Notes: a model not told the origin generated them from the letters alone. Positions 1-8,740 are shown, counted from the stretch's first letter. The stretch is DNA of 64,000 nt from JAEUJM01 sp041918615 (GCA_041918615.1 JAYRVH010000029.1:6421-70420); one strand, 5' to 3'. Numbers and translations are program-made.

Positions 1-935
1 CCGCGACAGGCGCCACCAAGCTCGACCTCGTCGAGTTCTACCTGGCGGTCGGCGAGCCGCTGCTGGCCGCCGTCGGGGGCCGGCCCGCCCTCTTGCAGCG
101 GTTCCCCGACGGCGTGTCGGGCAAGTCCTTCTTCCAGAAGCGGGTACCCGGGTCGCGGCCCGACTGGCTCGACACGACGGTGGTCAGCACCCCCAACGGC
201 ACCACCAGCGACGCGCTGGTGCTCACCGACCTGGCCCACGTCGTCTGGGCGGTGAACCTCGGCTGCATCGGCTTCCACCTCTGGCCGGCCAAGGCCACTG
301 CCGTCGACGTTTCCGACCAGTTGCGCATCGACCTCGACCCCTCACCCGGCGTCGCGTTCGACGACATCCGGTGGGCCGCCCACCAGACCCGGGCGCTCCT
401 CGACGACCTGGGCATCGCGTCCTATGTGAAGACGACGGGATCGCGCGGACTGCACCTGTTCGTGGCTCTCGAGCCGCGCTGGGACGCCTACGCGGTCCGG
501 GCGGCGGCCGTGGCCCTCGCCCGCGAGCTCGAACGGCAGTGGCCCGAGCGGATCACCGCGCAGTGGTGGAAGGAGGAGCGGGGCCGTCGGGTCTTCGTCG
601 ACTTCAACCAGAACGCCCCCCACAAGACGGTGTTCGGGGCGTGGTCGGTACGAGCCCGCGTCGGCGGGCAGGTGTCCACGCCGGTCACCTGGGACGGCCT
701 GGACGCCATCCACCCCGACGACCTCACCATGGCCACCGTCCCCGGCCGCGTGGCCGAGCGCGGCGACCCCTGGGCGGCCATGGCCCGCACACCCCAGTCG
801 ATCGAGCCACTGCTCGAGATGAGCCGGGCCGACATGGCCGCCGGCCTCATGGACGCGCCCTGGCCGCCCGTGTATCCGAAGATGCCGAACGAGCCCCCCC
901 GGGTCGCTCCGAGCAGGGCCAAGCGGGCCACGTAG
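1..935 (+). CDS. LigD-type DNA polymerase (primase-polymerase) domain protein, 5' end outside window
   Basis: The reading frame is open from base 3, so the gene begins upstream; about 310 residues are visible. It matches the polymerase domain of bacterial non-homologous end-joining ligase D, which extends or fills DNA or RNA at broken ends with Ku and ligase. Catalytic signatures of the fold are present: a DxD pair in RIDLDPSPG, a histidine in the KTTGSRGLHLF stretch, and a third acidic residue in VFVDFNQN. The protein ends shortly after this domain with a basic tail (PSRAKRAT), so it is either a stand-alone polymerase or has its other domains upstream. A TTG at 93 is an internal codon, since conserved sequence (KLDLVEFYLAVGEP) precedes it. 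Confidence 0.9.
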   Translation, partial: ATGATKLDLVEFYLAVGEPLLAAVGGRPALLQRFPDGVSGKSFFQKRVPGSRPDWLDTTVVSTPNGTTSDALVLTDLAHVVWAVNLGCIGFHLWPAKATAVDVSDQLRIDLDPSPGVAFDDIRWAAHQTRALLDDLGIASYVKTTGSRGLHLFVALEPRWDAYAVRAAAVALARELERQWPERITAQWWKEERGRRVFVDFNQNAPHKTVFGAWSVRARVGGQVSTPVTWDGLDAIHPDDLTMATVPGRVAERGDPWAAMARTPQSIEPLLEMSRADMAAGLMDAPWPPVYPKMPNEPPRVAPSRAKRAT

Positions 936-1073
936 GGGCCGCGCGAACAGACCGGTCCGCCAAGCGAACTCAGCGCATCGACACCCCTCAGAGCGCACTG
1001 GATGCGCCGAGTTCGGTTCGCAGACCGCAGATCGGAACCCACCTCTCGGTCGGGCCCGTAGCCCGAAGGGCCG

Positions 1074-1955
1074 TCAGCGGCGCGAGGCCTCGAGGCGCTT
1101 CACGCGGCGGAGGAAGCCGGGGGCATCGAGGCGTGCGCAGACCTCGGCGAAGGAGTCGCCGGGGCCGGTCCAGCAGAGGTCGTCGACCGAGGCCGACACC
1201 GGAGCATCGGTCGCGATGGTGGCGATCCGGCGGAACAGCAGCGCCTCGTCGAAGTGGTGCTCGAGCGTGGTCGCCAGCTTGGAGCCGCCGCGGACGGTGA
1301 TGTCCCACTGCCCGGCTGCGGTGGGGATGTCCTCGAGGTGCCCGTAGTGGGCGAGGACGGCGGCGGCGGACTTCGCCCCCCAGCCCTGGAGGCCCGGGAA
1401 GCCGTCGGCGCTGTCGCCCACGAGGGCCAGGTAATCGGGGATCGACTCGGGCGGCACACCGAACTTCTCGATCACCCCGGCCCGGTCGTAGGTCAACCCT
1501 TTGCGGCGATCGAGTTGCACGATGCGACCGTCTTCGGTGACGCACTGGCCGAGGTCCTTGTCCGGGGTGCAGATGACCACCTGGTCGACCCGTGGATCGG
1601 TTGCGGCCATCGCCGCGCCGGCACCGAGCGCGTCGTCGGCCTCGAACTCGACCATGGGCCACACCGTGAGCCCGGCCGCGGCGAGCGCCTCCTCGACGAT
1701 CGGGAACTGGCCGAACAGCACCGGGTCGATGCCCGAGCCGTCCTTGTAGCCGGCCCAGAGGTCGTTGCGGAAGGACTCGATGATGTGGTCGGTGGCCACG
1801 GCAACGTGGGTTGCGCCTTCCTCGAGGAGCGTCAGCATCGAGCCCAGCACCCCCCGGGCCGCCGAGACCTCCTCGCCCCTGTCGTTCACGTGTGGCGGCA
1901 GCGCGAAGAAGTAGCGGAACAACTCGTAGGTGCCGTCGACCAGGTGGACCTTCAC
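1074..1955 (-). CDS. 5'-3' exonuclease (PIN plus H3TH), Pol I N-domain type
   Basis: A 293-residue stand-alone homologue of the 5' nuclease domain of DNA polymerase I, expected to remove RNA primers or flaps. The N-terminal half has the acidic residues of the PIN/FEN core (VDGTYELFR, ATD, EADDALG, TPDKDLGQ), followed by the helix-hairpin-helix region DYLALVGDSADGFPGLQGWGAKSA that binds DNA. I chose the GTG at 1955 because the conserved strand KVHLVDGTYEL begins there; an upstream extension to 2057 would run into the promoter of the divergent transport gene. Its end lies 138 bases from the LigD-type gene, to which it is convergent. Exact role (Okazaki processing or repair) is inferred from family. 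Confidence 0.88.
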   Translation of the reverse strand: MKVHLVDGTYELFRYFFALPPHVNDRGEEVSAARGVLGSMLTLLEEGATHVAVATDHIIESFRNDLWAGYKDGSGIDPVLFGQFPIVEEALAAAGLTVWPMVEFEADDALGAGAAMAATDPRVDQVVICTPDKDLGQCVTEDGRIVQLDRRKGLTYDRAGVIEKFGVPPESIPDYLALVGDSADGFPGLQGWGAKSAAAVLAHYGHLEDIPTAAGQWDITVRGGSKLATTLEHHFDEALLFRRIATIATDAPVSASVDDLCWTGPGDSFAEVCARLDAPGFLRRVKRLEASRR

Positions 1956-2050
1956 CGCGCCAGTGTCCCACTCCCGACCGGCGGCCGGGAGTGGGACCAT
2001 CGCCGGTCCGCCCGACTGCGGTGGGCGGGAACCAACTAGTGTCTCCTCAC

Positions 2051-2063
2051 TGAACACTGTTCA
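2051..2063. promoter_or_regulatory. 13-base perfect palindrome, likely repressor operator
   Basis: TGAACACTGTTCA is a perfect inverted repeat (TGAACA-C-TGTTCA) located 11 bases before the GTG start of the Liv-type lipoprotein gene. Its size and sequence are typical of TetR-family operators. Very similar repeats lie upstream of two other genes in the window (28625 and 48815). Confidence 0.55.
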
Positions 2064-2074
2064 CAGGGGGGCCA

Positions 2075-3427
2075 GTGACACGACACGCACGAATGGGGAC
2101 GGCACTCGGGGCACTCGCCATCGCGGCCCTGGTCGCCGGCGCCTGCACCGAGTCGACCCAAACCGCCCCGACGACGCCGGGGGCATCCGACGTCACCGGG
2201 CCCACCATCCCCACCACGGCGCCCGACGGCCCGGTGATCGAGGGGTACGGCGGCGACGAGGCCAGCTTCGGGACGGTGCCCGACCAGCCGACCGAGGCCG
2301 CCGGTGAACCCATCAAGGTGGGGATGATCAACCAGGAGGACACTCCCCTCGGCTCGTTCCCCGAGCTGCGTCTGGCGGTCGAGGCGGGCGTCGAATGGAT
2401 CAACACCGAGCTCGGCGGTGTCGACGGTCGGCCCCTCGAGCTCGACACCTGCATCACCAACTTCTCCGTCGAGCGCTCGCAGGCCTGCGCACAGCAGATG
2501 GTGACCGACGAGGTGGTGGCGGTGCTCGGCGGCATCGACGTCACGAGCAACGGCTCGATACCCATCCTCGAACAGAACGACCTGCCCTACGTGGGCGGGA
2601 TTCCCGTCAATCTCGACGAGGAGGACAGCCCCATCTCCTTCCAGTTCAGCGGCGGCACACCGGGCGCCTTCACCGCGTTCTCCTACTACGCCGCGGAGAC
2701 CCTGCAAGCCGAGAAGGTGGCCGTGGCCTACGCCGAGTACCCGCCGATCCAGTCGGCGGCACAGGACTACGGCGTGGCCGTCGCCGAGAGCCTGGGCATC
2801 GACGACGTCACCGAGGTGGCGTTCGGGCTCTCGACCACCGACTTCCTCCCTGTGCTCCAGCAGGCCAACGAGGGCGACCCCGACGCCATCTTCGTAGGCG
2901 CCGCGGACAGTGCGTGCGTGCCGGTCATGCAGGGCGCCGCCGACCTCGGCATCACGGCCAAGCTCTTCCTCACCGGGGCCTGCGCGGCGCCCGCCATCAT
3001 CGCCGAGGCGGGACCCGCGGCCAGCGAGGGCCGCATCTTCAACGTCGAGGGGTTGCTCGACGCACCCGCCGACAGCACCAATGCCGTCGATGGCGACCTC
3101 TACAACCGGGCCGTCTTGAAGTACGCCGACGACCTCGCCCCTGCGGGCGCCGGCACCGTGAGCTTCCGGGGGCTCATGAACCTCTACGCGGTGATGGCCC
3201 GGATCGGCGCGGCCGATGTCTCGCCCGCCACGATCACCGACTCGTTCCGACGCTCCGAGGACGTGCCCAGCTTCAACGGCCACCCGTACACCTGCGCCAC
3301 ACCGCAGGTGCCCGGGCTCCCCTCGCTGTGCGCTCCCGAGGAAGTGCTCGTCGAGCAGCGCGCCGGGGCCCTCGCCGAGGTGTCCGACGGGTGGATCGAC
3401 GTGCCGGGGATCCTCGCCGATCTCTGA
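2075..3427 (+). CDS. Branched-chain amino acid-type ABC transporter substrate-binding lipoprotein
   Basis: A 450-residue periplasmic-binding-protein type I (LivK/Peripla_BP_6) protein. The N-terminus has a basic stretch, a hydrophobic core and a lipobox ending in Cys24 (LVAGAC), so it is predicted to be anchored outside the membrane. A Thr/Pro-rich linker follows, then the binding domain starting near IKVGMINQEDTPLG. The start is GTG at 2075, preceded by a purine-rich AGGGGGG. The stop codon overlaps the beginning of the permease reading frame, so the two form an operon. The ligand may be an amino acid, urea, or an acyl or aromatic acid; sequence alone does not decide. Confidence 0.88.
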   Translation: MTRHARMGTALGALAIAALVAGACTESTQTAPTTPGASDVTGPTIPTTAPDGPVIEGYGGDEASFGTVPDQPTEAAGEPIKVGMINQEDTPLGSFPELRLAVEAGVEWINTELGGVDGRPLELDTCITNFSVERSQACAQQMVTDEVVAVLGGIDVTSNGSIPILEQNDLPYVGGIPVNLDEEDSPISFQFSGGTPGAFTAFSYYAAETLQAEKVAVAYAEYPPIQSAAQDYGVAVAESLGIDDVTEVAFGLSTTDFLPVLQQANEGDPDAIFVGAADSACVPVMQGAADLGITAKLFLTGACAAPAIIAEAGPAASEGRIFNVEGLLDAPADSTNAVDGDLYNRAVLKYADDLAPAGAGTVSFRGLMNLYAVMARIGAADVSPATITDSFRRSEDVPSFNGHPYTCATPQVPGLPSLCAPEEVLVEQRAGALAEVSDGWIDVPGILADL

Positions 3428-5426
3428 GCAACTACTTCTCGGCCTCGGGGGAGGGGCGGTCATTGCCAGCCTCGCGCTCGGCCTGGTGGTCGCGTACCGG
3501 GCATCGGGCGTCGTCAACTTCGCCCACGCCGCGCTCGGGATGTACGTCGCCTTCGCCTACTTCGAGTTGCGCCGCACCGGTGAGCTGGTGCTGCCGATCC
3601 TGGGGCTGCCGGACCGGGTGGCCTTCTCGCACGTGAGCACCGACGCGGCCACGGGGGTGACCACCGGTGTCCCCACGGTTGCGTTCTCGCTTGCCAGCTG
3701 CCTGGCGCTCGGCGCGGTCGTCGGCCTGGTGGTGTACGTCTTGGTGTTCCGGCCGCTCCGCCACGCTCCGGCGCTCGCCCGGGTGGTGGCGTCGCTCGGC
3801 CTCCTGCTCTACCTGATGGCGCTGGCCGGCATCCGCTTCGGCGGCTCCGGTGCCGCCACCGGCGGCGGCACCGAGCACGTCCTGCCCGCCCACCCGGTCG
3901 AAGCGCTGGGCACGCTCGTCCCCCAGGACCGCTTCTGGCTGGCGGCGCTCACCATCGGGGCGACGGCGGGGCTCTGGGCCCTCTACCGCTACACCCGCTT
4001 CGGGCTCAGCACCCGGGCCGCCTCCGAGAGCGAGAAGGGGGCGGTGCTCATCGGGATCTCCCCCGACGCACTCGGCGCGGTGAACTGGATGATCGCCGGC
4101 GCCCTGGCCGGCGGCGCGGTCATCCTCGCGTCCGGGGCCGGCATCGTTCGACTCTCCCCGGCCGAGGTCGCCTTCCTGATCGTCCCCGCCGTCGCCGCTG
4201 CGCTGGTGGGCGGCTTCGAGTCGTTCACGATCACCGCCGCTGTTGGCCTGGCCATCGGCCTCGCCCAGTCGGCACTCGTCAAACTCCAGGCCGACTGGGC
4301 GTGGCTGCCCGACGTGGGCCTCCAGGCGGGTTTGCCCTTCATCGTGATCCTGCTCACCATGGCGATGCGGGGCCAGACCCTCCCCGACCGGGGGATGCTC
4401 GCGGTCGGGCGGTTCCCCCATTCACCGCGACCGGTGGCCGTTGGCCCGACCACCGTCGTCCTGGTCGCCGCCGGCGTCGCCGGCCTGCTCACCCTCGAGA
4501 GCGACTGGCGTATGGCCATCATCACGTCGACCATCGCCGTGCTCATCTGCCTCTCGATCGTGGTCCTCACCGGCTACGTGGGGCAGATCTCGCTCGCCCC
4601 GCTGGCCCTCGCGGGCATCGCCGCGTTCGCGATGGTGAAGCTCACCGCCGACTTCTCGGTGCCGTTCCCGATCGCGCCCCTGCTCGGCGCGCTGGCCGCG
4701 ACCGGCGTCGGCCTGCTCGCCGGCATTCCGGCCGTGCGCGTGCGCGGCCTCAACCTGGCGATCGTCACCCTGGCCGCCGCCGTGGCCATCGAGGAGCTGA
4801 TCTTCAAGTGGGAGTGGTTCACCGGTGGGCTGGGGGGGACACCGGTACCGGCGCCGTCGCTGTTCGGCATCGATCTCGGCATCTCGGCGCGGGGCGACGC
4901 CTTCCCGCGGCCGGCCTTCGGCCTCCTGTGCCTGCTGGTCGTGTCGGTCTGCGGCGTACTCGTCGCCAACCTGCGCCGCAGTCCAACGGGACTGCGTTGG
5001 CTGGCGGTCCGAGCCAACGAGCGGGCCGCGGCCGCCGCCGGGGTCGACGTCGCCGGCGCCAAGATGGCCGCCTTCGGGGTCTCGTCGTTCCTGGTGGGTC
5101 TCGGCGGCGCGCTCCTGGCGTACCAGCGTCAGAACCTGTCCGTGAGCTCGTTCACGGTGTTCCAGTCGCTGGGCTTCCTCGCGGTCACCTACATCGGGGG
5201 TGTAGCCGGCATCGCCGGCGCCCTGGTGGCCGGCGCCCTCACCCAGGGCGGGATCATCACCGTGCTCACCGGTGGCGACAGCACCTCGCAGTACCAGTTC
5301 GCGCTCAACGGGGTGGTCCTGATCGTCGTGGCCATCGTCTACCAGGACGGCCTCGCCGGCGCTGCCGGCCGCCTGCTGCGCCGGCTCCCCCGGAAGCGGT
5401 CGGCTATTCCTGAACCAGTTCGATGA
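3420..5426 (+). CDS. Fused LivH-LivM branched-chain-type ABC permease
   Basis: One polypeptide of about 668 residues joins two permease subunits that are normally separate: a LivH-like half (GLVVAYRASGVVNFAHAALGMY, residues about 20-330) and a LivM-like half (LTGYVGQISLAPLALAGIAAF onward, about 345-660). Each has many hydrophobic segments. The start is unclear: the frame has no ATG or GTG where homologues begin. ATC at 3420 (giving xSEQLLLGL) overlaps the upstream stop codon; the first canonical codon, GTG 3486, would remove the first helix, and a far-upstream ATG at 3216 lies inside the lipoprotein gene. No LivG/LivF ATPase gene is nearby. The last 23 bases overlap the convergent epimerase gene. 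Confidence 0.85.
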   Translation: MSEQLLLGLGGGAVIASLALGLVVAYRASGVVNFAHAALGMYVAFAYFELRRTGELVLPILGLPDRVAFSHVSTDAATGVTTGVPTVAFSLASCLALGAVVGLVVYVLVFRPLRHAPALARVVASLGLLLYLMALAGIRFGGSGAATGGGTEHVLPAHPVEALGTLVPQDRFWLAALTIGATAGLWALYRYTRFGLSTRAASESEKGAVLIGISPDALGAVNWMIAGALAGGAVILASGAGIVRLSPAEVAFLIVPAVAAALVGGFESFTITAAVGLAIGLAQSALVKLQADWAWLPDVGLQAGLPFIVILLTMAMRGQTLPDRGMLAVGRFPHSPRPVAVGPTTVVLVAAGVAGLLTLESDWRMAIITSTIAVLICLSIVVLTGYVGQISLAPLALAGIAAFAMVKLTADFSVPFPIAPLLGALAATGVGLLAGIPAVRVRGLNLAIVTLAAAVAIEELIFKWEWFTGGLGGTPVPAPSLFGIDLGISARGDAFPRPAFGLLCLLVVSVCGVLVANLRRSPTGLRWLAVRANERAAAAAGVDVAGAKMAAFGVSSFLVGLGGALLAYQRQNLSVSSFTVFQSLGFLAVTYIGGVAGIAGALVAGALTQGGIITVLTGGDSTSQYQFALNGVVLIVVAIVYQDGLAGAAGRLLRRLPRKRSAIPEPVR

Positions 5427-5883
5427 GGGTGCCGAACGCCGCCTTGGGGTGGATGAAGGCGACGGTGGTGCCACGCGACCCCGGCCGGGGAGCCTCGTCG
5501 ATCACCCGACCGCCCTGGTCCTTCACCGACTGCAGGGCCGCGGCGCAGTCGTCGACGCGGTAGCCGACGTGGTGCAGGCCCTCGCCCCGCTTCTCGAGGT
5601 AGACGGCCACCGGTGAGTCGTCCCGGGTGGGTGTGAGGAGCTGGATGTAGGACTCGGCCACGGCGAGGAGCGCCTCTTCCACGCCATCGCTCTCGACCAC
5701 CTCGCGGTGGTCGACGACGGCCCCGAACGTCTCCCGGTAGTAGTCGATGGCGGCGCCGAGATCACGCACGGCGATGGCCACGTGGTCGATCTCGGTGAGG
5801 AGCAGGCCGGTGCCCTGGCCGGACTCGGCGCTCTGGTCGGCCTGATCGTCCTGGCCTGGCATGCGAGCAGTGACCGGGCTCAT
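5404..5883 (-). CDS. mce: Methylmalonyl-CoA epimerase (VOC family)
   Basis: 159 residues. The core from EIDHVAIAVRDL to TLIELVQE is a complete vicinal-oxygen-chelate metalloenzyme, with metal-ligand positions in the segments IDHVAIAV (His), YIQLL (Gln), LHHVGYRV (His) and FGTLIELV (Glu). It interconverts the R and S forms of methylmalonyl-CoA (or ethylmalonyl-CoA). The N-terminal 28 residues are Gln/Asp-rich, unlike the family, which usually starts just before the core; the ATG at 5883 is also the last ATG of the adjacent 65-bp repeat array, and a later start (ATG 5862) is possible. It is downstream of ccr on the same strand, fitting the ethylmalonyl-CoA pathway. Confidence 0.9.
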   Translation of the reverse strand: MSPVTARMPGQDDQADQSAESGQGTGLLLTEIDHVAIAVRDLGAAIDYYRETFGAVVDHREVVESDGVEEALLAVAESYIQLLTPTRDDSPVAVYLEKRGEGLHHVGYRVDDCAAALQSVKDQGGRVIDEAPRPGSRGTTVAFIHPKAAFGTLIELVQE

Positions 5884-6140
5884 GGCTTCCGCTCCTGTTC
5901 GCTCCGCTCACGGGCCGCTCGGGCCACGCCCTCGCTCCTCGGGCTCATGGCTTCCGCTCCTGTTCGCTCCGCTCACGGGCCGCTCGGGCCACGCCCTCGC
6001 TCCTCGGGCTCATGGCTTCCGCTCCTGTTCGCTTCGCTCACGGGCCGCTCGGGCCACGCCCTCGTCCCTCGGCCTCATGGCTTCCGCTCCTGTTCGCTCC
6101 GCTCACGGGCCGCTCGGGCCACGCCCTCGTCCCTCGGCCT
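5881..6140 (-). repeat. Four tandem 65-bp repeats forming ATGA-chained mini-ORFs
   Basis: Four head-to-tail 65-bp units start at 5881, 5946, 6011 and 6076 (plus-strand CATGGCTTCC...) with no gap. On the minus strand every unit begins with ATG, codes a 22-residue Arg/Glu-rich peptide (GVARAARERSEQERKP after a variable start MRPRDE or MSPRSE) and ends in TGA that overlaps the ATG of the next unit as ATGA. The ccr stop (6142-6140) overlaps the first ATG in the same way, and the last TGA overlaps the mce start. Units 1 and 2 are identical; units 3 and 4 differ by one synonymous change (CGA/CGG). The peptides are not known to be made. Confidence 0.9.
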
Positions 6141-7480
6141 CATGCGCCGTGCCTCCGGAAGAGCGTGATCTTGTCCTCGCCCACCTTGGCGCGGAACTCG
6201 GGATCGTCGATGCCGAGGCCTTCTTCGGGCGCCAGGCACAGCACGCCGATCTTGCCCTCGTGCAGGTTGTGATGGACCTGGTAGGCGGCCTCGCCCACGT
6301 CGTCGAGCGGGTGCACCGCGGAGAGGATCGGCTGGATCTTGCCCTCGCATATGAGGCGGTTGGCCTCGGACGCCTCCTTGTAGTTGGCGAAGTGCGAGCT
6401 GACGATGCGCTTGAGCTTCATCCAGAGGTGCCGGTTGTCGTATTCGATCATGTAGCCGCTCGTGGCGGCGCAGGTCACGATGGTGCCGCCCCGGGCGGCC
6501 ACGAACACCGAGGCGCCGAACGTCTGGCGGCCGGGGTGCTCGAACACGATGTCGGGGTCGCGCCCGATGAGCCCACGGATGTCCTTGCCCAGCCGCCGCC
6601 ACTCGGACTCGTCCTGGGTGTGCTCGTCCTTCCAGAACCGGTAGCCGGCCGCCTTGCGGTCGATGGTGGCCTCGCAGCCCATCTCGTGGAGGAGCTCGGC
6701 CTTCTCGGGCGACGACACCACACCGACGGGCGTGCCACCGCCGTTGAGCACGTACTGCACGGCGTAGCCACCGAGCCCGCCGAGGGCACCCCAGATGAGC
6801 ACCGCGTCGCCCTGCTTCATCTGTGCCGCGTTGCTGCTGACCAGCATCCGGTAGCTGGTGGAATTGGTGAGCGCGTTGCAGGCCGCCTCCTCCCACGTGA
6901 GGTGGGCCGGTTTCGCCATGAGCTGGTTGGCCTTCACCACCGCCAGGTCGGCGAGGCCGCCGAAGTTTGTCTCGAAGCCCCAGATCCGCTGGTTGGCGGC
7001 CAGCATCGAGTCGTCGTGCGCCGACGGGTCCTGGTCGTCGACGTGGTTGCAGTGAACGGTGACCCGGTCTCCCGGCTTCCAGTTGCGCACGGCCGACCCG
7101 ACCTGCACGACCACACCCGAGGCGTCCGAGCCGACCACGTGGTGGTCGAGGTCGTGACGCTTGCCCCAGGCGCTCTCCTTGCCGAGACGGGACAGGAAGC
7201 CGAAGGTGGGCAGCGGCTCGAAGATCGATGTCCACACGGTGTTGAAGTTGATCGAGCTCGCCATGACGGCCACGTAGGCCTCGTCGGGCGCCAACTCGGG
7301 CCTGGCGACCTCGTCCACGTGCAACGAGCGACGCGGGTCCTTGTCCGAGGACTCCATGCCGTCGAACATGGCGACCTCGTCCCGCCGCACGAAGGCGGCC
7401 CGGTAGGAATCGGGGAGGGCGAGGGCGCCGATCTCCTCGCCGGGAGCCCCCGCCGAGATGGCCTCTAGGATCTTCTGCAT
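6140..7480 (-). CDS. ccrA: Crotonyl-CoA carboxylase/reductase
   Basis: 446 residues, full length for the family. It performs NADPH-dependent reductive carboxylation of crotonyl-CoA to ethylmalonyl-CoA. It is a medium-chain dehydrogenase/reductase; the nucleotide-binding motif is GALGGLGG (about 231-238). The CO2-pocket residues of characterised enzymes are recognisable: Asn80 (SSINFN), Phe169-Glu170 (WGFETNFGG) and His363 (SSHFAN). Together with the downstream epimerase it supports the ethylmalonyl-CoA route for C2 assimilation or extender-unit supply. A -10 box (TATCTT, 7493-7488) lies seven bases before the ATG, so the mRNA is probably leaderless. Its stop overlaps the first ATG of the 65-bp repeats. 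Confidence 0.95.
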   Translation of the reverse strand: MQKILEAISAGAPGEEIGALALPDSYRAAFVRRDEVAMFDGMESSDKDPRRSLHVDEVARPELAPDEAYVAVMASSINFNTVWTSIFEPLPTFGFLSRLGKESAWGKRHDLDHHVVGSDASGVVVQVGSAVRNWKPGDRVTVHCNHVDDQDPSAHDDSMLAANQRIWGFETNFGGLADLAVVKANQLMAKPAHLTWEEAACNALTNSTSYRMLVSSNAAQMKQGDAVLIWGALGGLGGYAVQYVLNGGGTPVGVVSSPEKAELLHEMGCEATIDRKAAGYRFWKDEHTQDESEWRRLGKDIRGLIGRDPDIVFEHPGRQTFGASVFVAARGGTIVTCAATSGYMIEYDNRHLWMKLKRIVSSHFANYKEASEANRLICEGKIQPILSAVHPLDDVGEAAYQVHHNLHEGKIGVLCLAPEEGLGIDDPEFRAKVGEDKITLFRRHGA

Positions 7481-7487
7481 GTGAGCG

Positions 7488-7493
7488 AAGATA
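7488..7493 (-). promoter_or_regulatory. -10 box of ccr, leaderless spacing
   Basis: TATCTT is followed by exactly seven bases and then the ATG of ccr, placing the predicted transcription start at the start codon. No Shine-Dalgarno sequence precedes the gene. Confidence 0.55.
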
Positions 7494-7645
7494 GTGGCCC
7501 TGCCGCCGTGGCGACAGATCAGGCCAGTTCCGCAGCTACCACGGAGAGCACTTACGCGCTACGCTCAGTGGTCAGAGGAAATCCTGGCGTTCACAGCGCC
7601 GGGCGCAGCGGCTCGGCCACGAGGAAGAAAGCGAGAGGTGGGGCG

Positions 7646-8740
7646 ATGACACTCACACCCGAGGACATCGAGACTCATACGTTCAAGGTTTCTCGCCGGG
7701 GGTACGACAAGGTCGAGGTCGATCGCTTCCTCGGCCAGGTCGCCACGAGCTTCCGCGAGGTGCAGGGCGCCGCGACCGTCCTGGGCTCGGCCCCGCTCCC
7801 CCGGCGCGTTCCGGCGGCCGCGGGCGCGACGCCCGGTGACGACCAGGGAATCGTCGCCGGTGAGTTGTTCGACGTCGGCGCGGGCAGCGATGACTTCAAC
7901 CGCCTCGGCAGCGAGGTGGCCGATGTCCTGCGCACCGCCCACCATTCCGTGGCCACGTTGCGCCACGAGGCCGAGGTCGAGGCGGCGATGATCCGCCAGC
8001 AGGCCCAGAGCGAGGTCGCCGACCTGCGCCGTGAGGCCGACGAGTACGCCACCAGGATCAAGGCCGAGGCCGACACCTACGCCGGCGATCGGGCCGCGCA
8101 GGCCAACTTCTCCCGGCGCGAGGCCGAGCGGGTGCTGGCCGAGGCCCAGGCGAAGGCCGATGCCAACCTGGCGGACACCGAGCGTCGCGTCGCCGCCATC
8201 ACCGGCCGGGCCGAAGCCATGGCCCAGGCCCGCACCGAAGAGATCCTGGCCGACGCCAACCGCCGCATCACCGACGCCCACAGCACCGAGCAGGCGCTGC
8301 GCCAGCAGCTCATCGCCGCCCATGGCGACCTCACCTCGGCGATCGGTCGCTTCCCCGCGACGCCCGAGCCGGTCGTCGACCTCTCCGACGCGGTCATGGC
8401 CGAGGGCACCCCGGTGGTGGACCTCACCGAAGGCCGGGCGAACCCGGGGAACCCAGCGAGCACGTCCGACGACGCCGAGCCCACCGAGCCCACCGTGCCG
8501 ACCGGCTGGCCCGGTGGGCACGGCAGCGGTGTCGCCCATGCGGGCGACCTGTTCGTGGACGACCGCACCGGCGGCACCACCGTGACCGCAGAGCGGGAAC
8601 GACCCACCGCCCCGTCGACCGACGCGATGGCCGACGCCGCCTCGACCCCCGGCGGTGAGCCGTTGGCCGACGCCATGAAGAGCGCCATCGGCAGGGCCGT
8701 GCAGAGCGCCATGACGCGGACCGACGACCCCGAGGGCTGA
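7646..8740 (+). CDS. DivIVA-domain coiled-coil protein
   Basis: 364 residues. The start ATG at 7646 follows a ribosome-binding stretch (AGAGGTGGGG) and gives MTLTPEDIETHTFKVSRRGYD, the canonical DivIVA N-terminal membrane-curvature-sensing segment (residues 1-40). After it come a variable linker, a long Ala/Glu/Arg-rich coiled coil (about 100-225) and a low-complexity acidic/Pro-Thr region with a short C-terminal helix (AMKSAIGRAVQSAM). DivIVA/Wag31-type proteins organise polar growth or septum sites; the long extra tail means a specialised paralogue is possible. It is divergent from ccr and followed in the same direction by a thiolase, though 108 intergenic bases with a promoter-like TACACT suggest separate transcription. 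Confidence 0.85.
   Translation: MTLTPEDIETHTFKVSRRGYDKVEVDRFLGQVATSFREVQGAATVLGSAPLPRRVPAAAGATPGDDQGIVAGELFDVGAGSDDFNRLGSEVADVLRTAHHSVATLRHEAEVEAAMIRQQAQSEVADLRREADEYATRIKAEADTYAGDRAAQANFSRREAERVLAEAQAKADANLADTERRVAAITGRAEAMAQARTEEILADANRRITDAHSTEQALRQQLIAAHGDLTSAIGRFPATPEPVVDLSDAVMAEGTPVVDLTEGRANPGNPASTSDDAEPTEPTVPTGWPGGHGSGVAHAGDLFVDDRTGGTTVTAERERPTAPSTDAMADAASTPGGEPLADAMKSAIGRAVQSAMTRTDDPEG

Noticed and set aside
1254..2039. Plus-strand open frame across the exonuclease gene
   Set aside because: Antisense of a well-conserved gene with typical valine/glutamate-rich shadow composition.
2036..3517. Open minus-strand frame of about 490 codons
   Set aside because: Antisense to the Liv-type lipoprotein gene, low-complexity and no family likeness.
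5881..6140. CRISPR array
   Set aside because: Units are contiguous 65-bp copies with no unique spacers and no cas genes nearby.
5861..6272. Plus-strand repeat protein through the 65-bp array (APVRSAHGPLGPRPRS...)
   Set aside because: Antisense reading of the repeats with no start signal; the minus strand has the ATGA linkage to ccr and mce.
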